Part shown: in pieces, positions 25,783 to 38,601 of the stretch
Layout: the number at the start of each line of letters is the position of its first letter
How positions within the stretch are numbered: the first letter of the stretch is position 1
From: Sternotherus odoratus
Lineage: Eukaryota; Chordata; Testudines; Kinosternidae
Reading direction: 5' to 3'
Assembly (NCBI GenBank): GCA_032164245.1
Contig: JAVMKO010000001.1
Coordinates: forward strand, 65,640,892-65,704,891
Length of the DNA stretch: 64,000 nucleotides
The notes under the pieces: generated by a model
Database searches by the model: none
What the model saw: only the letters and a program-made list of their open reading frames with translations
Told to the model about the DNA's origin: nothing
Translations under genes and position numbers: made by a program

Positions 25783-26127
25783 CCCCCCACCCCCCCCAAC
25801 TGACCCACTCAGCCCGGTCTCTCCCCCCAAAACCTCCTTCCCTCCCACCCCCCCCAACTGACCCACTCAGCCCGGTCTCTCCCCCCAAAACCTCCTTCCC
25901 TCCCACCCACCCTCCAAATGACCCACCCAGCCCGGTCTCTCCCCCCCCAAACCTCCTTCCCTCCCACCCACCCTCCAAATGACCCACCCAGCCCGGTCTC
26001 TCCCCCCCCAAACCTCCTTTCCTCCAACCCCCCAACTGACCCACCCAGCCAGGTCTCTCCCCCCCAAACCTCCTTTCCTCCAACCCCCCCCCAACTGACT
26101 CACCCAGCCCGGTCTCTCCCCCACACC
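25783..26127. repeat. C-rich minisatellite, about 57-61 bp period, six copies
   Basis: The unit contains ccaactgacccac, agcccggtctctcccccc and aaacctcctt. The phrase cccggtct (one copy ccaggtct) starts at 25813, 25871, 25931, 25992, 26049 and 26108, giving spacings of 58, 60, 61, 57 and 59. Variation lies mainly in C-run length, consistent with replication slippage. Confidence 0.9.
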
Positions 26128-26336
26128 GCTTACCCCCGCTCCCAGCCCAGCCTTCCCCCAACACCCCCTTGCACACTGCTTACCCCCGCTCCCAGCCCAG
26201 CCTCCCCCCAACGCCCCCTTGCACACTGCTTACCCCCGCTCCCAGCCCAGCCTCCCCCCAACACCCCCTTGCACACTGCTTACCCCCGCTCCCAGCCCAG
26301 CCTCCCCCCAACACCCCCTTGCACACCGCTTCCCCC
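26128..26336. repeat. Minisatellite, exact 50-bp period, four copies plus partial
   Basis: gcttacccccgctcccagcc starts at 26128, 26178, 26228 and 26278, with a partial copy from 26328. The period is exactly 50 bp and the units are nearly identical, so this array is younger or better homogenised than the adjoining one. Confidence 0.93.
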
Positions 26337-26345
26337 CCCCCGCGC

Positions 26346-27440
26346 TTACTTGTTCGCTGGGTCACGCTGCTGTGACCCGACTCCAGCAAGGGAAGGAGAT
26401 GGCTGTTCTTGGGGGTCACACAACATTCTGCTCCTTACTCTGGGCTCATGACAAAACCACAGTTGAGACCTCGTTCAATGTTGTTTTTTTTCAGGTTTTA
26501 CAAAAGCGATATGATTCCTTTTACAGAAGAATAATGACAAAATAAAAAGTGGGAACAAGTGTGCTAATCCAATTCACTGGTTCATCTTCTTTTTTCATGT
26601 CACATTTCACAGAGCTTATATCAAAAGATCAAACACAGCATGAAATGTTAATCTTACTTTGATAGTCATTCAGTGTCCTAACCATTTTGTTGCCATTTTG
26701 TGAAAAGAAAAGAAAACTAAAGCACTGTTCTACAATACTGGTAATGTTAAAGACAGACCTTGATGGCCTTATCCCTAGCAGCTTCAGACACTGCTCCATT
26801 GGTCTCCTAAAATGCTGAGCAGTTGTTTTCTAAGACAAATTCTTTGGGCATGTTCTCTCCCTCTACATACAATAGAGGGGTTCTAACCAGATTCACGCTG
26901 GGACACAGCTACTTTTGGATTTTGGCCCAGGTGTCTGCTGAGGTATCTGTATATGCTGACCTGCCATCGAGGCAGGTCAGTGAAATATCTTGCCTGAGTG
27001 GCAAGTCATGAGGACTACTGCTTTCCCGGGAGGTAAAGTACAAGATTTTACATAACTGTAAGGGACATCTTTATTGATGACCTGCCTCCAGGGCTGGTTT
27101 ATATAATTATCTGTCTGGAAGGTAGCGACACACTGACCTGCCTCCTGGGCAGAAATGAATATAGTGAAACCCATCTGAGGTGATCAAAGGAAGAATTAAA
27201 AACAATTCCTAGTAGAGATGGCTTTTAACTAAAGGTCAGGCACAAATATAGTTTCAAATTAATTAAGACCAAAGATTGCCTCTGACAGGGTGTCCTTGGA
27301 AAAGTTTGGACTACAGTTTACCTAGGTACCGAGATACAAAGCAAGCCTTTGGTTTTAGAATCACTTGTATAAGCAGCCGGACCAGGATTTCACCCCTTCT
27401 CTACAATGTCCTCTACAAAAATCTGTTTCCAAAGCTTCCC
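26346..27440. other. Intergenic sequence, no gene
   Basis: Contains phrases related to 'gacctgcc...gaggcaggtcagtga' near 26960-27170 but no recognisable element or gene. Confidence 0.35.
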
Positions 27441-27447
27441 ACACTTT

Positions 27448-27754
27448 GACCTGGTCTACACTGGGGGGGGGGGTGGGGGAGGGAGGTCGACCTAAGATAT
27501 GCAACTTCAGCTACGAGAATAGCATAGCTGAAGTTGATGTATCTTGGGTCGACTTACCTTGCATCCTCATGGCACAGAGTTGACTGCCACCGCTCCCCCA
27601 TCAACTCCGCTTTCGCCTCTTGTCTTGGTGGATTACAGGAGTCGAAGGCAGAGCGATCAGGGATCAATTTATTGTGTCTACACTAGTTGCGATAAATCGA
27701 TCCCTGATAGATCAATCACTATCCGCCATTCCAGCAGGTAGTGAAGACGTACCC
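27448..27754 (+). mobile_element. Harbinger-like MITE, copy 1
   Basis: Begins gacctggtctacactggg and ends agtgaagacgtaccc. Inside are gcaacttcagctacg...catagctgaagtt (a small palindrome), gtcgacttacct and gatcaatttattgtgtctac. Three further copies lie at 29420, 36796 and 48178, all in the same orientation. Two of them have clear TTA target duplications, which supports PIF/Harbinger. No transposase. Confidence 0.7.
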
Positions 27755-28350
27755 TTTGAGACTAATGCTTAGGTTTGGTTAGCATCCCTGCCTCCCACAG
27801 AAGCCAATGAACAGCATCAACTCTCAGGATCAGTCCTTTTAAGGCCCCATCCTCTTTTTGGAGGGAGAAAGCATATCTTCTTTAAATATAAATAGCAAGA
27901 AAATCCTGCTTTTTATTTAAATGAGCCTGGTCCAAATGTCCTAAGGGAAATAAAACCCTGTACGTCTATTTATTGGGATTGGGGCAATGACAGATTCAGA
28001 ACACTAAACTTGAACCAACTAAAAAATAAATTCAACAGAAACTCAGCAAGCATTTTTGTTTCTAACAATAGACATGCCTGAAATATTATCATAATAAAAT
28101 AACGCCAGTATTACTAATACGGTAGTCCTGTGATTCCAGATTTACAGTTCTACCAAGCATGAATCTAGAGTTCAGTACTATCATGAATAGTCTAGGGAGT
28201 ACGAACCTGTGACTTCTTCAGGTGCACATGCACTTGCTTTGGCCCCATTTCTACCCTTCTAACAGAGACTGAAAGAGCTCTGCTATCACCCTCAGATTAT
28301 CCTCTTCACCCAGTGAAACAAGGTGTCTTGGTAGAGGATGGTTTGCAACT

Positions 28351-28390
28351 ATCAGAGTAGGTGGCCCCCAAATTTATGTCGCCAGCCCTG
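28351..28390. mobile_element. hAT terminal remnant (same family as 3229-3620)
   Basis: atcagagtaggtggccccca through gccagccctg matches the last 40 bp of the hAT at 3229-3620 with few changes. No left half is present. It is joined directly to the Tigger-type GC-rich segment that follows. Confidence 0.7.
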
Positions 28391-28658
28391 GTCCCAGCAG
28401 CCGGGACCCAGGCAGGCTGGCTGACGGATCCCGGCTGCCACCCGTGTCCCAGCAGCCGGGACTCCGGCGGGCTTGCTGCCGGCTCCTGGCTGCCACCCGG
28501 GTCCCGACAGTGGGTGGGCTGCGGAGTTGCCGCCCCAACCCTGTGGCGGTCGGGCTGCTGCTCCGACAGCTCGTTTTTTTATTATTAGATAACGGACTTT
28601 TTCATTTAACGGACACCTCCTCGCCCGAATTAGTCCGTTAAATGGAGGTTTTACTGTA
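28391..28658 (+). mobile_element. Tigger/pogo-like element, right half with GC-rich interior
   Basis: The right end carries ataacggactttttcattta, gaattagtccgtt and gaggttttactgta (TIR end about 28656), matching the right arm of the palindromes at 7207-7365 and 51278-51438. The GC-rich portion (28391-28560) repeats phrases such as cccagcagccgggac and ggctgccacccg. The left arm of the palindrome is missing. Confidence 0.65.
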
Positions 28659-29419
28659 CCTATAAACTTGATTAAAGAGGTTTTACCATTATTAGCGATC
28701 AAACTACACTTTGTGATAGCACCTACCTGCTAGTGAATCTTGGCACTATTGCTAATTCTGCCTCTCCAGCAGAGCTGATATAGAGGAGCAGGAGAAAGGT
28801 TTCAATAAGGAAGGGAGATGGTAGTGCCATGGATAACATTAGTAGTTTTAAATAGCTTTCAGAAACACTGCACTGTAGGTAATTCCATGGCAGACAAGTG
28901 AAGATAGCACTGAGAACTGACATCATCATCCTACCAGAAATATAGGTTTTTCTTCAAATTATATACTACGGTGCAAATATTGCATAGGTCAATGGTAGGT
29001 CATATCTCAGGCTTTCATAAACATACGGGCTTTCAATTTAACTGCTTTTGTCCATTGAGAAGATGTGTCCTCTCCTCAGTGATAAGTGAGAGGAAAAAAC
29101 AAACACATAATAGTAATACTTGCTAGCTGGAAATCAATGTCAAATGGGCACTTTAAGACTACAGCTGTTTGCCCCTGTCAAATATAAAAGCCTAGGTATA
29201 AGAAAAGAATGTTGGGAAAAGTTCTTATAAAAGGGTGTTTTATGGGAGTTTCAGTTGTGAACAGGCAGTAATAAAGGAGTGATGGATATCAAGCTCCTAT
29301 AATAAAACCTTAGATCATTCTGATATCACTCAATACTGCATTTAATGTACCAGCACTTCATCATGTTTTGCAAATATTTTGTTTATTAATATTCTCCATT
29401 AAAAAGAAAGATATCATAG

Positions 29420-29707
29420 GGCTGGTCTACACTGGGACAGTGGGGGGAAGGGGCGGATTGTCCAAAGATACGCAACTTCAGCTACGTGGATAACATAGCT
29501 GAAGTCGGCATATCTTCGGTCGACTTACCTGCCATCCTCATGGTGGCGGTGGGTGGCGGCGCGCTCCCCCGTTGACTCCAACTTGCACCTCACGGCGAGC
29601 TGGAGTTCTGGAGTCAACAGGGGAGCCTCTTAACAAGACACGATAAATCGATCACCAAAAGATCGATTGCTACTTGCCGATCCGGCAGGTAGTGAAGACA
29701 TACCCAA
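29420..29707 (+). mobile_element. Harbinger-like MITE, copy 2
   Basis: ggctggtctacactgggaca...acgcaacttcagctacgtgg...acatagctgaagtcgg...tcgacttacctgccatcctc...ataaatcgatcacc...ggcaggtagtgaagacatacccc-like end. Same family and orientation as 27448. TSD not evident. Confidence 0.7.
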
Positions 29708-29711
29708 AGTG

Positions 29712-32700
29712 ATGGGTATTTCTATGGTACCGGTAGCTGCATCTAGTAGAAGAAGATTATTTTACTGTTTCATATCTAAAAAAATCACCCAGGAAATGAT
29801 GGTATGTATGTTTTTGTAGGGTTTTTCACAGATTTTTTAGGGGAAAAAGTCCAATGTGAAGATAGTGACCTAGGCACTCGCATCAAGAAAGTTAAGAATT
29901 TTTAGCAATGCTGAGATCTACATTACAATTCTTAATATATAACTTCACAGCTCTGCTCAGCAAGACCTAAGCTGACCCAGCACAATGGAAATATTTACTG
30001 TTTTCTCTTGCAAGAAAAATATCACTTTAAGTAAGGATATCTATAGCGTTTAATCAGAAAGTCATACATTAACTATGAATTCTTATTTAATGAATCTTCA
30101 CAGAAAATTAATTATAAAATAGTCAAAGTGTGTACTGTGGGTTGCAATCTGGTACAGTACTTAGAACTTTGAATTACTTGCCTAGGATATTTTGCCTGTT
30201 TCTGCCACTGATCTGTAGCACGACATTGAGCAAGTCACAAACTCCTTGATGCTGCTCGTTCCATATGGGGTACATGTGCACATTTTGGACCAGCCGTGGG
30301 GTTGCCACAAAATCCTATTTATGATCTGTGGGCCAATGTGGAGGGTGGCATGACCAGCCCTTATAAGTGGCCCACTTTTGAATATCCTGCTAACTGGTGG
30401 GGGTCAAGAGCAAGCAGTTCCATATAACACTGGGACTGCCTCGTATATAACCACACAAGAGCGGAGAAGCTTCTTGCATAACCAGCATGCAGACGGACAC
30501 AATTTTAATATCAAATATAAAGTTAGCAATTCTATCAATTTAACCATGGAAACAGTACTTTTCAATTATATTTTTACATGACGTAATCAATTTAGCATAT
30601 AGGCTGAAAACCTTTCAAAGTTTTCCTGGGTTCTTTAAGGGCCTTGAATGAAAAAAAAATGATGTGTCTCTCATGATGGACTTTTACGCCAATTAGCGTT
30701 TATAAATTCAACTGAAGGCTGATAAAAGGCTTTCGAAAACCTAGAAATTTCTGATATCTGACATGAATGAAACCTATTGTTCTGTTTCCTCCTATTTCAC
30801 CTACATAATGAAACTGGTAATAGTTTTGGACCCCATGCCACTTTGTCATATAGTTACAGCTTGTCCTTTCACAAAAGAAAATTAGAAAACTGCTGAGTGT
30901 TATAGATATTAATGGTTGTTAGAAAAGAGTAATAAAGGGCTCCTTTTCTAAAGCCCTGCCAAGCTTACATGTCATTATTCATGAATGACTAATATATTCA
31001 AAGGAGAAGAGTGCTGATCTCCAAGGAAGCAGTGATGAGCAGCAAGAAGGAAGGGCCGAAAGAGAAAGCAGTTTGTCATGCAAGGTCCTAATAGCGGGCT
31101 GTGTCTAATGGGTCATCTTAGCTGAAGTAAAAATTATTTTTTTTCTTGCATGTGATGGGCAGCTTATCCCTCTAATCCACAAGGCTGTAGGGATAGCTGG
31201 GCAGTCCTGAACAAAATAAACAAAATCCAGTAAAATCTTGATATGCTAAAATTTGCTAATCTGCATATGTTATATTTTTCACAAGAAATGGGAGGGCTCT
31301 CCCATTTTCTCAGCATAGACTTAAAAGCAGAGTCTTTAAGAGTAAGGCCTCATAGTAGCAAAACTACATTCCTTTTACAAAGTAATGGTAATATATTTAC
31401 AAATAGGAAATCTTACCATCATAATTAAAATAAAATACAATTATCCAAATAAAATATATTTTGTGCTTTACTTTATTTGTGCTGTGCTGTGTTTTGTTGT
31501 TTTTGTTTAGTTATTATATAACTCATCAAACACATTAATCTGAAAATTTGAGACCTAATCATTAGTATGAAAAAATAGGATCTGCTGTTAAAATAAAAGG
31601 GTAATTCTGTAACAGTTATTTTTGTACTCAGTTGCTCTAATGACAGTGACTTATTGTTTGTTTGTGATCTTCCAACTTCTATACTTGTTTGTTTAACATA
31701 ACAGCATTAGTGGATTGATCCAGAGCCCATCATGGTCAATGGGAGACTTTTCTCTGACTTCAAAGTAATTTGGATTAGATTCTTTATAACAAAAAGATGC
31801 CAATCTAGGTAAGCCTTCAGTCCTTTGCAATGTTAATAGTACTAGATATTTGTAAGAGATATGTCCCACTTGAACTCTATTGTAAGGGACTAGATGTGAT
31901 TTAAGTAGATCACAGGCCATGTGCTGGCCTTCTCACAGGAATTTCACCTATAGAAAATAAACAGAGCACATCTTTAGTGTATCTTAAAAAGGGGTACTGA
32001 AGCTATATGAAGTCGAATGTATATATTTGATATAAACATCAGATGAGTGGGGGTACACCTATTTTTGTATTTGATGAACTAAGCATGGCTTAATATAACA
32101 ACTCAAAAAAAACAGGTACTTAGGAAAATATACTATTCACTCGTCTATTAAACTGTAATGGCTTCTTTTAGATGATCCTGTTCTCCTTTTGGCTTTCACT
32201 TTCCCTTAATGGAAAGCTGTCCATTACAGGCAAAGAGAAAGGAAAGGGTTTATACAACTGAAATTGAGTTGCCAGGGGCTAGATATATGATTCTTTTATT
32301 TAGTCTGACTTTTTCTTGTGCTATCAGAACTCAGGTTTGGCCTAACTGTTTATTACATACAGGTATAAAAATGATTAAATACTAACAACAGTATAATGTC
32401 CCTTCTGAGATTAAATTAGATGTTATTTTTCCTGCCTCTGTTTTTGAGGTAAAAATTCAACAGTAATTAAAAATCAAAAGAAAAATGTTCAATTCAAAAT
32501 GGTCTGTCTGCTGTCATGCTATCCAGACATGTTTATTTCTTTCCCCAACACTCTTTACACACACATGTATATATTTATAGAAATGTGACAAATAGGAAAC
32601 ACCAGGAGTGCTTTAGTCAAAATGTGTCTGAGTTAATGAATCCCAAGGGGCAGATTTTCAAGAAGGTGCATTAGAGTTATAAACACAAATTATAAAATGC

Positions 32701-33215
32701 ACCAGTTTGAAAAGTTTATGGATTAAAACTACAGATGAATACAATAACTGGGGAAAAGTTCCATGGAGAAAATTCACACTAAAACACACATGTTTATGTA
32801 TCTATATTTAGTCGGTAAACAATCGTGCATTACACATGATGTACTGTGCATTAGTATCATTGTCTGGAAAAATGTGGTAGCTAAAATGGAATAGGAATAG
32901 AATCACACAGTGACTATGGACTTAAAATAGATGAAAGCTAAAATTAGTCACTGGAGAAATAGCTGGTTTCAGACTCTTCCATCTTCAGCTCAGACAATCA
33001 ATATTTCCACATGAACTAGGACTAGGTATCTCTACATCACTATGGCTATTATCAGCTCAAACTGACAATCAGAATTAAGACTTAAAGGAATCTGTTTTAA
33101 ACTGAACTTCTTTTATTAACTGGGCAGAAAAAAATTTGGTTATTCCTTTACTGAAAAAGGAAAGGGAAAAAATGCCATTAATGCAGTCACAGAAGGCAAA
33201 CAAGCCTGTTACAAA
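29712..33215. other. AT-rich intergenic DNA with one possible MIR trace
   Basis: A weak MIR-like phrase (tgccactgatctgtagca...gagcaagtcacaaactcc) lies at about 30190-30255. No gene was found, and the frames at 30378-31920 are short and unrecognised. Confidence 0.4.
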
Positions 33216-33219
33216 TATA

Positions 33220-33343
33220 CGTAAGAGCAAGTTAGACAAACACCATCAGGGATGGTCTAGATAATATTTAATCCTTCCATGAGTGCAGGGGACTGCACTA
33301 GATGACCTCCTGAGGTCCCTTCTAGTCCTATGATTATATGATA
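33220..33343 (+). mobile_element. CR1 LINE 3' end
   Basis: ggatggtctagataatattt...gcaggggactgcactagatg, then acctcctgaggtcccttcta and gtcctatgattatatg. This is the standard turtle/archosaur CR1 3' terminus, which ends in short tandem octamer-like repeats. 5'-truncated and non-coding. Confidence 0.85.
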
Positions 33344-36300
33344 ATAATGAAGTTGGCACATTTTGCCAAATTCATATACATACATGGAAAAGGTGTTTAA
33401 AGAAGTCTTTCAGATATGATACATAATAAAACAGGATTAGCCAAAGGTTAATAAAGTTGAATAAGAAGATCCAAAAATGCCACTAATATTATACAAAAAA
33501 GGTCAATAATATTAGTTTGAGATTTTAAATTTATTCGGCTGGAGTAGGCATTCATCCATGAGGCGGGCAAATGGTGGTAGGAGCACCACAAAGGGGGGAT
33601 AAATTTATTTTATGGACAGCCCCATTGCCAGAGGCTCCGCAGGAAATTCTCTGAATAAATGCATCTTCCAATTGGTTTTGCACGTCCTGGTTTGTGGATG
33701 ACCTACCTACTCTGTGGACTTTATCAGCTGACTCCTCACTCCTGATGGAGTAGAAGTTGTGAGTGGCTTCTGCCACTGCACCCTTGCTCCCTTCCATTCC
33801 TGAGATTCACAACCCTCTGTACAAATTGGGTCCACCTCCATCAGAAATTTTGATCAGGCCTAGTTATACCCTCTGTTGCTGAGCTCAATGCTGAGTTCAT
33901 CTTTAGAGTGGGAGCAAGCCTCAAACAAAGCTGGGCCATTTAGTACATTTATCGAAGAATAATGGACAGAACAAGATAATGAATTAAAAGGAAGTCTAGA
34001 TGTATTAATTAAATAGGAGGATGACAACCAGGATTAGAGCTGGAGGTCCTGAGCTGTGAGTAACTGGAGGATTCTGTTCATTTTGATTAATGTAAAAGAC
34101 GACTGAAGTTTAAAATGAGTTTGAAGTAGCAAACAAATAGTGAACCAAGGGGAAATGACTTTGTATGAAATGAGATAACAGAGATTTAGAATAGCAACAG
34201 AGAAGCAGAAACACTGACACAGAACAGAAGGCAATTTGGGAACGTCATTAATGATTGGGGTTTTGGTTTTTTTTTTTTAAAGCTTATTTTGCTAGTAGAT
34301 ATCTGCATTTGGACTAATGGAGCATTTGTACTTACATAATTTACAATCCTGTTGATAGTATAATTGACTGGTTTATGTTACAGTTTTATTTGTCACCTAA
34401 TCTCTGTCACACCAAGAGCAGATTAAGATCACCAGTATATTTAGACTCCAGTATGTGAATTATTTCCTTAACCAGAGAAGCCCCTGCATAACAGAAGCCC
34501 TGGTGGTACTATTTAGAGAAGCCACACTGATGGTTAGAGCCAGAAGTGCAGGTATTATGCCTATTTACTACATAAAACTGACAATCATTACATTATCGTT
34601 AATATCGGTGAATACTACATATGTTTGGTCAGAATGGGATTATGATAGTGATTTATTACACATCACCACAAGGCTGTCACATGAATGATTGTATAACCCT
34701 AAAAGCTGCTGCTCTGATGAAGTATAATACTACATGCCATCACTCCAGGGATCTATTTCATCATGGCACTAAAACCTAAACTAAAATACATCAGAGCAGT
34801 TGCAAGTGTAATAACAGAAAGCATTATCTATTATGTTATATCCTCCAAGCAAGAGTCCTCCATAATAGTTCACTCTGTGTGTTCCTATAATTAGGATTGA
34901 ATTTCCCTACTTTCCTGATATGAACATTTGCTCTGAGGTTGCTCCTACTACCTCTGATTTCAAATAAGAACATATGATTAACTCAAGTGCTGATCTAAAA
35001 TGTCTGTTTTGGGCCAAACTATGTTCTTTTTCCAGCTTCTTCATCACTTATACAGGAGGGAAGAGGAAGTCAAACAGATCAAAGGTTAAGCATGATGGCT
35101 GTTGTCAGTTCCTCAGTTATTTACACCCAGTCCCAGCAAACAGATCTACTCCCTTCCCAGGTCATATATGGCCATGCCCGTGGGCTTCAAAGTGGGCTAA
35201 CTAGTATGGTAAATAGGAGCCAGTGATGTAAGACTAAAATAACCCAAACGTTAAAACCTCTTGCTCAGTTGTGGAGATGAGATGAGAAACAAAGTTATAC
35301 AAATGAGTTCTCTAGCTTTTGAACTTTACAGTTCGCGACTGTAGATTCATCCATGTACTACATCCTGCTGTAGCTGCCCAGGTCATGAGAGCTGTTTCAG
35401 CTTGGGAATCTTTGTGACTCTAAGATCAGCCTCTAGTTGAAAGGCAGATTGATGCCATAGCCAGTTGATGCTTGAGTTAGGTAAAACTTTGTAAAAAGGT
35501 GATATGGCAGATTGTGCATGTATGATGCAAGATTTGAGGAGTGAAAGAAATGGGGAGAGACACATCTGCCTTGCAGAGGGATGTGAAGCATTCTGATGTC
35601 TGAGCAAGAGGACTTTCATTCATGACCATTCTGCTGCTTGAGCTATTCTTCTCCCACTTAACCCAATTCACTGATAGATTCTCCTTTCTGAAACTACAGA
35701 GATGGAGTAGGAGATGCCCGTCTCCTCTTCTTCATCTTCTTGCCTGTCCTCAGAATGAAGCAGCTTCTCAGAGGGAGACCCCTTTAGGCAAGACATACTT
35801 TAAAAGGTTTTGCTGACAAACTGGCATCAAGGGAAAACCCTCCCCCGCTGTGTGACTCATTGACTATACAGTATTCTTAATTCCCAAACTCTTTCCAAAA
35901 GCTTTGTAAAAAAAGCCACAGATTTCATTCCTGTGAAAGAGGCATATCTAACATGGCATTTGCGACTGCCAAAGAATTCCTTCTTTGCATACAAAACAGT
36001 ATCCACAGCTGCTGAACCTGTTCCTGTTCTGTTTTGGACTGGGCCTTCCATTTAACTCACATTCCACAGGATTCAGATTTGAAGAAATGATTGGTTAGAG
36101 ACTGGGGCATTGGCAGTCATGCCTAGAGGTTAAAGCCGGAGCCACTAGCCAGGAATCAAAGACAAGGGTCAGAATCAGAGTCAGATAGCAGAGCCAAGTG
36201 TCCAAGCCAGGTTACCTGGAATGAGGCAAGGCAGGGGCAAAACAGGCTGCAAGGCTGGGAATCGGCACAAAGTTATAGGAGCCAACAGCAAATATTTTGA

Positions 36301-36790
36301 ATAGCCACTGAATTGGTGCTGATTTTGGGTTTAAGAGCTGATGTGCTGATTCTTCCAAAAAATCAGGTGGTGTAGCCAGTTAGGCAGCCTACAACAGGCC
36401 AGCTGCACTCATTAGGTTGCCAGAGATTGGCTCTGCTGCAGGCTGTTTTCTTACAGATTTTGGGGTACTATAGTTACTGGAAATAGAAAATAATCATTGA
36501 GAACCGGAAAGGCAACACATGTCTAGTTTAAAAAGAGAAGTATCTTTAACAATTCCAGCACGATCACAACTAAAGATGTAGTTCTGTGTGGAGTGTTCCC
36601 TGAAGACCATGAACTACATCATGGACTGAAATGTCAGGAAACAAAATGTTTGTGTAGAACTCTGTAGGAATACCTGAAAATGATAGAGGAGTCATCTACT
36701 GTGATATTTGCTGATTTGTGATCATGGTGTGGTTTTTATCGTACAATGGTTGCCACCAAAATTGAGTACATTATTGTGGAAGTAGTGTTA
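33344..36790. other. Intergenic DNA, no supported gene
   Basis: The minus-strand frame at 33552-33797 (81 codons) has a protein-like composition, but I recognise no family and it is reported only as an observation. A purine-rich degenerate stretch of 'gccagg-aatcagagtcaga' phrases lies at about 36120-36290. Nothing else could be supported. Confidence 0.35.
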
Positions 36791-36792
36791 TC

Positions 36793-37084
36793 TTAGCCCT
36801 GGTCTACACTGGGGAGGGGGGCATCTACCTAACATATGCAACTTCAGCTACATGAATAGAGTAGCTGAAGTCGACGTATTCAGGTTGACTTACCTCGGCA
36901 TCTTCATAGCACTGAGTCAACTGCTGCTGCTCCTCTGTCAACTCCTCCTGCATCTCTCAGCATGGTGTAGTTTTGGAGTTGACAGGAGAGAACTCGGGGA
37001 TCGATTTATTATATCTAGACGAGACGTAATAAATTGATCCCGATAGCTCGATCTCTACCTGCCAATCCGGTAGATCTGGCCTTA
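36793..37084 (+). mobile_element. Harbinger-like MITE, copy 3, with TTA TSD
   Basis: The element 36796-37081 starts gccctggtctacactggg and ends ccggtagatctggcc, with TTA on both sides (36793-36795 and 37082-37084). The inner phrases gcaacttcagctacatg, gtagctgaagtcgacg and ggatcgatttatt match the other copies. Confidence 0.78.
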
Positions 37085-37289
37085 GAAGCAAAAGAGATGG
37101 AGAATACATACTATAGAGGGATACCCAATGGACAGATAAGTTCCATTGGGGGCAACCATATTTCTAATGAGGAAAGAATAAAATTGCTAAATGTGTGTAA
37201 CTTAGCTTAGCAATGATCTGGGTATGTATGAGCTATAACCAGAGTAATGTGATGAACCTGAGAAAGGGAAGATTAGAGATACAAAGGGA

Positions 37290-37465
37290 AAAAATAAAAT
37301 CCTGACAGTGGGTTGTATTAGTCTGTGGAAGAGTCTCCCATTGAAATTGGTAAAAGCCCCATTGCTTGGGACATTTGAAAACAGATTGGAAAAAAAGACA
37401 TTTGAAAATGTACATACTCTAGGAAACATTCCTGCATTGATGGTGAGATGGTCTGGAGAATCTAA
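37290..37465 (+). mobile_element. Diverged CR1-like 3' fragment
   Basis: ggaagagtctcccattgaaa...aagccccattgcttgggaca...aaaacagattggaaaaaaga...ctctaggaaacattcctgca resembles the CR1 tail segment preceding the 'actagatgacct' terminus. It is strongly diverged and lacks that terminus. Confidence 0.5.
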
Positions 37466-38359
37466 CAGTTATTTTAGATTTGTAAATTCTATGGTAAGAT
37501 TTTAATGACAATTTTTTAAAGAATCCCTCTACAACGCTTTAAAAATAGTAAAAGTATTTTTTCTCTCTTTCTTTAAATACAATGACACTTAGAAAAAAAT
37601 CAAATGAATTATTTTTCATTATTATGGAAAAAACATACTGTCGGGAATAAACTTGCAATGGCAGGGAGAGTGGATTAAATTACCTAACTTTATTTCTGCA
37701 ATTCATCAAGCTATGTTTTGCTGATATTTGCTCAAAGAAAGATGGCTATATCTAGGGTTTGGAGTCAAAGAGTGGTTTAAAAGAGTGAAATGAAAGAACA
37801 CTGGAGAGTTGCTCAGAAAATGAAAACATTTTAGTAAAAATATTTAAAACCTTGTTTAAAGTGCCAAATACCCACAGCAGAATAGCAGTTTGTGGGAAAT
37901 AAACACACACACGCACAAACCCCCCACCAATTTAAACTGTGATATTGAAGAAATAGACTACTGCATGTCATCAGTGATTTTTAACATTTAAGGTATTTAT
38001 TTTGCTGATAATCCATCACAACTTGTCAAAACAGAAATTATTCATATTAATATAATTATTTCTAATTATATTTTTATTGTCTCACATGATGTGTATTTAA
38101 CTCATTACAATGAAAAATTGTCTTTAAACTTTACACGGTAATAGTGGATTTTCATGCATTATTAGCAAGTGTATTAGAGCAGTGCATAAAAAATGAAAAT
38201 CTAACAGAATCATATATTTTCAATGGGTGATATTAACCTCATTCTATATTATATCATATTTAAATGTGAGTTTATTAACAAAATTGTCAACTGATGCAAA
38301 AAAGCTTCATATTACAACATGCAAGGCTGGAAGGGTCTAACACAAGAAAAATCAGTAAT

Positions 38360-38601
38360 ATAATTAAATATGACAAAGAATCCTGTGACACCTTAGAGAC
38401 TAACTAAAGTATTGAAGCATAAGCTTTCACGGGCTAATAGCCACTTCGTCGGATGAATGCAGTGGAGCCATCCGACGAAGTGGGTATTAGTCCATGAAAG
38501 CTTATGCTTCAATACTTTTGTTAGTCTTTAAGGTGCCACAGGACTCTTTGTCACTTCTGCAATTCCAGACTAACATGGCCAACTCTCTGATAATTAAATA
38601 T
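38360..38601. mobile_element. Penelope-like terminal-repeat palindrome with 12-bp TSD
   Basis: The insert 38372-38589 is flanked by the exact 12-bp repeat ataattaaatat (38360-38371 and 38590-38601). The left arm (tcctgtgacaccttagagac...cacttcgtcgg) and right arm (ccgacgaagtggg...aaggtgccacagga) are inverted repeats around gatgaatgcagtggagccat. It lacks any reverse transcriptase. Confidence 0.75.
38472..38510 (+). ncRNA. Hammerhead-ribozyme-like core (Penelope repeat)
   Basis: CCGACGA (38472-38478), a helix II of GTGG/CCAT type with loop gtattagt, GAAA (38496-38499) and helix III AGC-TTAT-GCT. The only deviation from CUGANGA is C at the U4 position. Helix I partners are not evident in this copy, so activity is doubtful. 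Confidence 0.5.

Larger units (their letters stand above)
25675..26345. mobile_element. hAT-like element carrying two minisatellites
   Basis: caggggtcgggaaccttttt at 25675, followed by gactcagagagccatgaaag and ttatttcagtaagagcc, is a hAT left end common in reptiles. Its interior has become two C-rich tandem arrays, described separately. No right inverted repeat was identified, so the end is approximate. The proline-rich and glycine-rich frames across it (up to 177 codons) are translations of the repeats and not genes. Confidence 0.6.

Noticed and set aside
25918..26451. 177-codon proline-rich open frame
   Set aside because: It is a translation of two tandem repeat arrays. Comparable glycine- and arginine-rich frames run on the opposite strand, as expected from composition.
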